A DNA stretch of 64,000 nt from Seison nebaliae (lineage: Eukaryota > Rotifera > Pararotatoria > Seisonacea > Seisonidae). A program made the position numbers and the translations under genes. The DNA lies in the NCBI GenBank assembly GCA_023231475.1, contig JALJEE010002733.1, forward strand, positions 146,798 to 210,797, in the 5' to 3' direction. Shown here piece by piece: positions 56,936 to 64,000 of this stretch. The notes beneath the pieces were generated by a model. The model did no database searches and was not told where the DNA came from. It saw only the letters and a list, made by a program, of their open reading frames with translations. Positions within the stretch are counted from its first letter, which is position 1, and each line of letters opens with the position of its first letter.

Positions 56936-58579
56936 TTATAAGAATGACTTTCTAATCAAGTAAGCAGAGAGGAGAGCTAATGAGAAAACTGTCGTTGCAT
57001 AGGAAGTGATAAGAAGTGTTGGAATTGAAGGGACATTCCTCTCCAACCAATTTAGTTGTTTCAAATCGTTCGATTCGAATCGTCTTCTTGCTGTTGCTGC
57101 ATCCGTCAACAATTCGGTTAATTCGTCGATATTCGAATTTTCTAATTCACTCGCTGTTATTAATCCCATATTGAAAAGGATTTCTCTTGCACTTCTCTCT
57201 CCACTTGTTATTGCTCCCTCTAATTTACCATATCCTCGAATGGCTGTCGCATTTCCTGAAAAATGGATATTGTTATGAGGACGTCTCAAATATTTTGCAT
57301 ATTTGGTGAGGACACCTGGTGCGAAATATTCTCCATGTACAGCACCTATCCATGGTCGATTAGCCCAATATCTCTCATCATACATCACAACTTCAAGTGC
57401 AGCGTCTGTATCGAAGAGAGCATTGATCGAATGAAGAATGGCTGCTTTACGATCATCTGAACTTCGTCTCATTAATTCGATGGATTTCTCTGTAAATACC
57501 ATAGCTCTCAATACATAAATTGATTTGCCATTCTTCTTCGCATTAGGCAATGAAGCGTCACTAATCCAAGAAACGGCAAGGTCATGACGATCTATACGAC
57601 CGAAACCACTACATCCCATTTCCTTCCAAAAACATCGATGATATGCAACGAGAGCAATGAGGACACTAGGACCGGGAACACGTTGCATTAATTGCATTCG
57701 TTCCATAGGCAAATTTGGACGGAACATAATTTTCGATTGTGATTCCAACGAATTCGATAGAATCACATGTTCACAATGTATGACGAGATCATTGTCGTTG
57801 AGAAGGATTTTATATTGATAATTCTCATAGAGAACTCTCGCTACCGAACCGATAACTTTCCGACAATTTTTATTTAAAAGATTCGCAAAATCAATCGATG
57901 AGATGGGAATATGTGATCGATCCGAATCGCCAATTGTTAGAGTTGAATGAAAAAGTCGACCCAAACCTCCCAATTGTCTCGAAATCCAAATGAACCAAAG
58001 AAGTGATGCATCCCACGGATCAACGCCACCAACTCGATTGACGATCGAATGTAATAAACGACGTCCATGTCTTGTCCACAAATATCGTTGAGCGAAATCG
58101 TGAACTGTTTGACGATCCCATAAATTGGCATTGGGTGAATTCCATGGAGCTGTGACGGGCACTTCGATAGCCATTCTATTCACTAAACGTACTAATCGAA
58201 TAATGTCTAACCAGACGAGTGGCGATCGAAATGGACATGGCCAGAATGATGCGATTTTTTGTGCAATCGACTTAGCTCGACTGTTAGGCGATGTGAGAGA
58301 AAGGAATGCTCCATTTTTCAAATTCAATTGTGGTTCAATTTCAAATTCTTTCAAAATATCATCAAACGAATTAGTTTGACCATCAATATCCATATCACTA
58401 ATCTCACCACCAACAGCATTATCATCAAATCGCTGACCGAATGGTAACAATTTTTCTTGTTCATTCGGATCGATAATGATGACATCCACTTCGTAACTGC
58501 GGAGAAGGTGACCGGCAGCACATCCACTAAGTCCCCCGCCTACAATCGCTACTGTACAACGTTGCTCTGGTTGACTCAT
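56936..58579 (-). CDS. Monoamine-oxidase-like flavoprotein with degenerate active site
   Basis: Single-exon gene of 547 residues, colinear with MAO-A/B (about 520). It keeps the dinucleotide-binding start VAIVGGGLSGCAAG (residues 10-23), APWNSPNANLWD, SLLWFIWISRQLGG, YFAPGVLTKYAKYLRRP, KLEGAITSGERSAREIL and WLERNVPSIPTLL, and a C-terminal tail-anchor helix (about 521-543) that places MAO in the outer mitochondrial membrane. Key residues are changed. The cysteine that binds FAD covalently (C406 in MAO-A) is V414; the two cage tyrosines (407, 444) are H415 and K452; the conserved lysine (305) is I308. The segment after the first fold, VGGRT in MAO, is also altered. It may bind FAD weakly or not at all. 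Lack of introns beside intron-rich genes suggests a retrocopy origin. It converges with PRPF40. Confidence 0.9.
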   Translation of the reverse strand: MSQPEQRCTVAIVGGGLSGCAAGHLLRSYEVDVIIIDPNEQEKLLPFGQRFDDNAVGGEISDMDIDGQTNSFDDILKEFEIEPQLNLKNGAFLSLTSPNSRAKSIAQKIASFWPCPFRSPLVWLDIIRLVRLVNRMAIEVPVTAPWNSPNANLWDRQTVHDFAQRYLWTRHGRRLLHSIVNRVGGVDPWDASLLWFIWISRQLGGLGRLFHSTLTIGDSDRSHIPISSIDFANLLNKNCRKVIGSVARVLYENYQYKILLNDNDLVIHCEHVILSNSLESQSKIMFRPNLPMERMQLMQRVPGPSVLIALVAYHRCFWKEMGCSGFGRIDRHDLAVSWISDASLPNAKKNGKSIYVLRAMVFTEKSIELMRRSSDDRKAAILHSINALFDTDAALEVVMYDERYWANRPWIGAVHGEYFAPGVLTKYAKYLRRPHNNIHFSGNATAIRGYGKLEGAITSGERSAREILFNMGLITASELENSNIDELTELLTDAATARRRFESNDLKQLNWLERNVPSIPTLLITSYATTVFSLALLSAYLIRKSFL

Positions 58580-61500
58580 TCTTCTCTATTTGACGAAAAG
58601 TAATGTTGAGATGAATGAAATTTCTTTTAAAAAAAAATAATGAATTATGTTGAATGAGATCTTCTCTTCTTTTATTCACAATTTATAGTTAGAGAGTGTA
58701 GATGAGAAATGCCAATTATTATTTCCATTTACAAGAAAGAGTTCCTCTTTTTCTCAATAGTCATTTCAAATTTTCTGATAAGTGAAAAGTTGAAATTTTT
58801 TGAATGATTTTTAAAGAAATTTCTATTTGGAGACCAATCAAAATTTTTGGCTTTACCCCAATTCTCCACAACTGCAAACATTTCTTCTAGAATTTCCGTT
58901 ATTTTCTTCTATTTCCATAATTCTGATTGTTCACTTTCTTTCCAATTTCAATATCTTCTTGAGGAATGGAAGGAATTGGATATAGAAAAATTATGGAAAT
59001 GAACCGAATAATTATGTTCAATGTAGTGTGGAGCGAAATGGAAATTAATCGATGGAAACGAATCATTAATAATTATTCGGTGAGGTCAACAGAGATAATT
59101 TCAAAAAGTTTTCTATTATTGACAACAAATCGGTTGGAATTTTAAGTAAGAAAAAGTGTAGTGTGGAGAATGTTGTTAAGAAGTTTATGAATTAATTTTT
59201 TTTCGTCATTTATTGGAGATTGCGTCGTTAGAAAGAATAGAAGTTGTTTAGTTTAGTTTTAAAGAATTATTCATAGTTTCATTGCTTCCGAATTGAATTT
59301 ATAGTCGAATTCATTCGAATAATCGACAAGATGATAATGAAGAAAAGATTTTTTAATGAATTTTGATGGTGAATTTTTTAAAAGTTATTTTAATTTACAC
59401 TTTCTTATTTGAATCGACGTCCTCACATAATTGTGCGTCTTCTCTCGTCTAATTAAGATAATATTAGACAATTTCAAATAAGTGGAATAAATAAACAAGA
59501 ATTCATTAAATTCTTCTTACTCATCCTTAGAATGACTCGGACTGTTAGCACCAACATCTCTCTCATCCACATTTGAGTGTAGTCGAGTAGAAGATTCAGG
59601 CTAGCGAGCTAGTCGACTTGTTAGTTAGCTGAGTCGTAAGTTAGTTAATGCGAGGTCCTCCCATTATGTATCGTGACTGGAGTTGAATGCTATAAAGGTA
59701 TATCCAGTGTGGTGTATGAAAATGTTGTGTAGGAATGGTGGAGTGGGAGGTCTGTATATGTGTCTTATCTTGATATGAAGCGATGTGTGCTTATGTGTTG
59801 TGAGGGAACAGGAATGAAAATAATGAGAAATTAGAAATAAATAAATAATGGAGAATGAATGCCAATTGATGGCACGCTTCCATACACATCGTCATATTTG
59901 TAGATGTATTGATAAAGCTATAAAACAGCAAATGTAGAAGAAGAAGAAAATGGTAATTGAAGAGAATGTAGAAGGGTAAAAGCGAATAAATGAAGTAAAA
60001 TAAATGAAACGGAACGTTCAACAGAATATAATGAACTAGAAAGGAATGAAGCGTTACACTGATGCTTTCTTCCAATTCTGCTTCGTTCCGACATTATTCC
60101 TTTTTTTCCTTCTTATATTTCATTCTCCTTCATTAAATATCATGAAATTCTACTTCACAAACCATTCTCCTTTTTTCCCAGCGTTTTTTTTTTATTCTCT
60201 TCCATTCCTTCCCCATTTTTATCTAATTGGAATGAACGGATCTAATTGATCAGAATTCTACTCATTAACTAACGTTATATCTCCTAATCACAATCCCATT
60301 ATCACACCTAATTATCACGCAACAAACTTTTCCTCATATCAACAAACCCTGTACAATGTCACCATTGACAATAATCTACCAAATTTATCCATTAAATTAT
60401 TATTGTAGCTCTAATGTAAATTTCCTTTTAAACATTTTCTTTTTTAACGAAAATTATATAACGATTTAAGAACTATTATTAGAAAACTATTTCTAGAATA
60501 TTTTCTATTTCCCAAAACTATTTTCCAAATTAGAAAGTATTTAAATTGAGGAGATGATATTCATCGAATCATTAATTCCTCATATTCGATGAGTGATAAG
60601 GTAAATTGTTTAGTGTGATAATTGATTTCAATTTCTGGCATCGTTTCCTTTTTTTCAGGAAAAAAAGAATCATCATTTCCACTTGTTTCCGATTGGAATC
60701 GTATGAATTGATTAAGAATTTTTTCCTCTTTCACTCATTCCCGTTTGATTCTGTGAATATGAATGTGATCAAGTGAGATCGATCAATCGTTATTCATCAT
60801 TACATGAGTGATTACTCATTTTTGCATATACTCCATCTGCACTTGTATCATTTGTTGTCATGCTTCGCTTATTATGTCAAACAGACTAATAAATATGTAC
60901 GTGATGAGATATTGTTGTTTTTATTGGTGCTACCATTCCTTCTCATGATTGGAATGATGTATAAACTACTAGTTCAACCATTTCCCCTTCTTTTTTCGTT
61001 ATTCTTGTTCTTCTTCTTTTTGTTGTTCTTGTTGTTTTTATTAGCTAATTATTATTTCTTATATTCATCGACAATAAAAAATGTCATATGTCTTATATAA
61101 TTTTGAACGAAAAAGAAGAAAATTTCTTTTTCGAATATTATGAGAACATATTTCCTCATATGAGCACCATCCTTTCATCCATCCTTTCATTCACTTATTC
61201 CAACATTGAACATGAATTTTAAATCGAAATATATTTCTTTTAACGTCTGCTACATCTATTGAACCAACAAATGGAGTTGGAAGATCATTTACAAAAGTTT
61301 TCAATAATGATAATTAAATTGAATAATAGATAAATTGAATAATAGATAAATTGAATAATTATGAATTAGAATTTTTGAAGATTTAAAATCATTAGATCGA
61401 CTCCAATCATATGCATCGATAAGTGGAGAATATATAAATAAGAGACGGAAGAATTGACTGGATGGATGGATAAATAGATAAATAGATAGATAGATAGATA

Positions 61501-62362
61501 GATAGATGTATGTATAACCTAAGAAGTGCTAATTCCAATAAATTTCTTTTCTTTCTGAAGAAGAAATTATCTTTCATTATTTCGATCTAAGACATGTATT
61601 TCTTTTCAATCCTTTTTGTTCTGCTCCAAGAATTTTTACAGTTTCCATAAAACAAATTCTCGTCAGTTATCAAGATCTGTGAAATAATTAGTATTATGCA
61701 TGAATTACCTTCACTGAACATACGATGGAAACTCAATTCCGCCACAATTCCTCTAGAAATTTCTCGCTTCACTTCTCGTTGTTGTTAATGAGAAAGGATT
61801 GCTCTTCTGCTCCATATCTAATGCTTACTTCTTTTTCATCTCTTCCTTTTATTTTTTCGTGGAAGTCAACTGCCGTAACATCGATGATAAAGCGGAACCA
61901 TTACACAAATCTCGGCAGAAATAAAAAATTGTTCGTTGAAAATATCAAAATTGTTCTATTAATTCTTTCTTTCCGACACTCTACAATTACCAGCAAAACA
62001 ACTCCATTGTCTATTAGAGACCAATCTCGCTGCTAGGGAGTAGTATTAATCGAACTTGCTAACTAAACATTTTCTTTTTCTTGTTTTTAGTGGATATTTT
62101 ATGCAAATGAATCGTTGAGATAATACGGTTGATTGGCAATGTTGGCGATGACTTATTTTCTTCTTTCTATTCGTCCTCCATTATACATTCTCTTCTTTAC
62201 TTTTCTCCTGTATATCCTTCTCCCACTCTTCTTTATTAATTCCTTTTTTTCATTCTTTTCAGTTTCTTTATGACTGCCAGAATCTATTAATCATTTATTT
62301 ACTTCTTAGAAAGAAACATAACAATTATCTTACAATCATTCCACTTCTCGGAATAATAGAGA
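58580..62362. promoter_or_regulatory. Spacer upstream of the Pax gene with a candidate TATA box
   Basis: About 3.8 kb between two gene starts that point away from each other. At 59691-59698 there is TATAAAGG, inside a 250-base patch (59520-59770) with more G and C than the surroundings; this is a plausible core promoter for a 5' untranslated exon of the Pax gene, but the distance to the ATG (2.7 kb) leaves it unproven. Other contents: a 17-base tandem repeat around AATAATAGATAAATTGA at about 61315-61360 and a GATA-type microsatellite at 61461-61507. Short frames at 59791-60249 and 60804-61100 are Phe/Leu-rich chance translations. No RNA gene seen. Confidence 0.4.
61461..61507. repeat. (GATA)n microsatellite
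   Basis: GATG/GATA/AATA tetranucleotides turning into a clean (GATA)n run. Confidence 0.85.
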
Positions 62363-63339
62363 ATGAGTCATTCGAACAAATCGAAAGACGATTGCACCAC
62401 ATATGCCTCCTTCAATCAATTAGGTGGCGAGTTCATTAATGGACGTCCCTTACCTTATGATCTCCGACAACGCATTATCGAATTAGCTAAACAAGGTGTT
62501 CGACCCTGCGAAATTTCTCGTCTTTTACAAGTCTCTCATGGATGTGTCTCTAAAATTCTTAAACGGTTTCATCTCCGTATCATCTTTCTAAATATAATCG
62601 TCGTCTTTTCGAAGATATCGTTTATATGGAACGGTTGAACCGGGTCTTATAGGCGGCTCAAAACCCAAAGTCGCTACATCTAATGTCATCAGGAAGATTT
62701 GGGAGTATAAGAAAAAGAATCCTCACATATTCGCTTGGGAAATGAGGAGGAAGTTATTTTTACGTCAAAGAAAAAACTTCGTTAAATTTCTTATCGGTTT
62801 CCAGATTGGTGAATGATGGTGTCTGCTCCGAAGATAAACTTCCAAGTATCAGTTCCATCAATCGAATTGTACGTGCTTCCAAACAGAATATGAATGAACC
62901 AGATCTATTACCAAACGAGACGGGTAATAATATGTCCAATATGAAATCGGTTGATGACGACAATACTCATCAGAACAACACGGAGAATATGATGGAAATA
63001 TCGGAAGCATTGAAAGTTATGTTGAAATCGTTCGAGGATAGAGAGAGTTTAATGGAAAAATTGAGGAATAATATTTTGAAAGTTGAGAATTTGGTGCCAG
63101 AAGAAAAGAATGATGGAACGAGAAAAATCATCGAAACTTTATTCCATTTATTTCTCTCTCATCTCATTGTCAATGGAATTCTCAAATTACAAAATAACAG
63201 ACATCTCAAATTTGCCGATAAACGTCTAATGGATTTTGATATACTTCAAAATATTCAAAATTCTCCTACTGCCCAATCATCGGAATTATTCAACATGATT
63301 CATGAGAATATTGAAACGGTTTTCGATAAACTATTTTGA
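62363..63339 (+). CDS. PAX: Paired-domain transcription factor without homeodomain
   Basis: Nuclear DNA-binding developmental regulator. Three exons, 62363-62565, 62615-62752 and 62805-63339, encode 291 residues. The paired domain fills residues 18-143: [39 protein letters not shown], then, across the first intron, [18 protein letters not shown], then [18 protein letters not shown] and [19 protein letters not shown] and, after the second intron, [24 protein letters not shown] and FAWE fit the Pax2/5/8 and Pox group best. No homeodomain and no octapeptide follow; the last 145 residues are acidic and helical, unlike known Pax tails. Unusual residues include the glutamate in GGEF (normally V or L) and LYG in place of ETG in the linker. 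Introns are 49 and 52 bases, starting GTTTCA and GTTATT. Further 5' exons are possible but not needed. Confidence 0.9.
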
Positions 63340-64000
63340 TCATTGTTCTTCTACTTCTTTCACATGACTATTGATCTTGACACACTTGTATTATGAAATT
63401 TTATTAAATTATTTCAATTTCCTCATTCAATCAATTATTATAATGCATATCCGTTAATCAATATTGACGATTGATAATAATTGGTTAATTTTTCATTTAA
63501 ACACTCAAAACAAATTTAAAATTCAAATGAACAAAAAAGATTTTATACAATACGTTTATCGGGAAAAAATGAATAATTGATTAAATTGATTTTCTCCCAA
63601 AAATAAATTATTCAACCAATCTTCATTTGAATTTTAAAGAAAAATTAATTTTCGAATTCAATATAAATCTTACAAGTAGTGCTGTGATTATGATCCGTGA
63701 GTCCAAAGTGATAAGACTCGAGTCCTCCATACATTATGGAAAAAAAAAATCCAGACATGATAAGAGTCCTATACATACAAGACTCGAGCCAAGCTATTAG
63801 CCAGACTCATGCTTTGGCTCGAGTCCTCTCATGAATCGGAATCGATTCCTCTCTAAGTGACCATAGAAAAACATAAGATTTTCGCTAATTTTTGACTAAA
63901 AAGTATTATTTTAATAGTTACTGTATATTCTGTATCACTTTTTCATGCTGAAACCGAATATTTTACTTAAAATTAGATATTTTTAAAATTTCTTAACCTA
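63340..64000. other. 3' flank of the Pax gene, AT-rich, with a palindrome cluster
   Basis: After the Pax stop the sequence is very AT-rich up to about 63670. Between 63685 and 63870 base composition changes and palindromes cluster (separate entry). The last 130 bases are again AT-rich with no gene signal. Confidence 0.5.
63711..63850. repeat. Cluster of palindromes around CTCGAG, possible foldback element
   Basis: ACTCGAGT lies at 63716-63723. A hairpin is formed by GACTCGAGCCAAGC (63781-63794) and GCTTTGGCTCGAGTC (63811-63825), pairing along the whole arm with one bulged base and a 16-base loop. GGAATCGATTCC at 63838-63849 is a perfect palindrome. The shared words GACTCGAG and GAGTCCT recur. 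Composition differs from the flanks, as for a small inserted foldback or MITE, but no target duplication is evident. Confidence 0.6.

Noticed and set aside
59520-59770. Balanced-composition patch as a structured RNA gene
   Set aside because: No stable long stem could be drawn; a promoter with TATAAAGG is the simpler reading.
60804-61100. 98-codon hydrophobic frame upstream of the Pax gene
   Set aside because: It is a T-rich tract read as Phe/Leu; there is no start context or neighbour exon to support a membrane protein.

Overview
The window is nuclear DNA of an animal with a compact, AT-rich genome. Evidence for this is a set of metazoan genes (kainate-type glutamate receptor, Piezo channel, Pax paired-domain factor, tubby-like protein) broken by very small introns, mostly about 42-65 bases. 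I rebuilt the exons by hand from reading frame, intron borders and remembered family alignments. Every complete gene model keeps frame from start to stop. The species is not identifiable from the sequence. A PIERCE1-like ciliary doublet protein and a dynein-light-chain-like protein argue for motile cilia or flagellated sperm, which speaks against acariform mites despite the similar genome style. A miniaturised ciliated invertebrate would fit, but this is inference.

Layout, left to right: the 5' part of UGP2 (minus, cut by the left edge); a 4-kb spacer with a 31-bp tandem repeat; an MFSD2 lysolipid symporter; DNA polymerase alpha catalytic subunit; a 6.7-kb spacer; a kainate receptor; a 2.2-kb spacer; a phospholipid phosphatase; PIERCE1 (minus); a short Mutator-like element carrying a FLYWCH finger; WASHC3; a GM2-activator-like ML-domain protein (minus); a tubby-like protein (minus); an ARM/HEAT-like protein and a dynein-light-chain-like protein (plus); two long disordered unknown proteins in tandem (minus); Piezo; an SMN-like protein; PRPF40; a degenerate monoamine-oxidase-like protein (minus); a 3.8-kb spacer; and a paired-domain-only Pax gene close to the right edge, followed by a cluster of palindromes.

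Genes are close together but functionally mixed; I see no operon. Possible links are weak: tubby-like, PIERCE1 and the dynein light chain have ciliary associations, and the neighbours SMN-like and PRPF40 both act in U snRNP/spliceosome biology.

The three most notable observations are: (1) an SMN-like protein whose Tudor fold is split by about 450 acidic/lysine-rich residues while all five methylarginine-cage residues are kept; (2) 65 of 69 placed introns begin GTT instead of the usual GTA/GTG; (3) a monoamine-oxidase-like protein that has lost the flavin-linking cysteine, the catalytic lysine and the aromatic cage.
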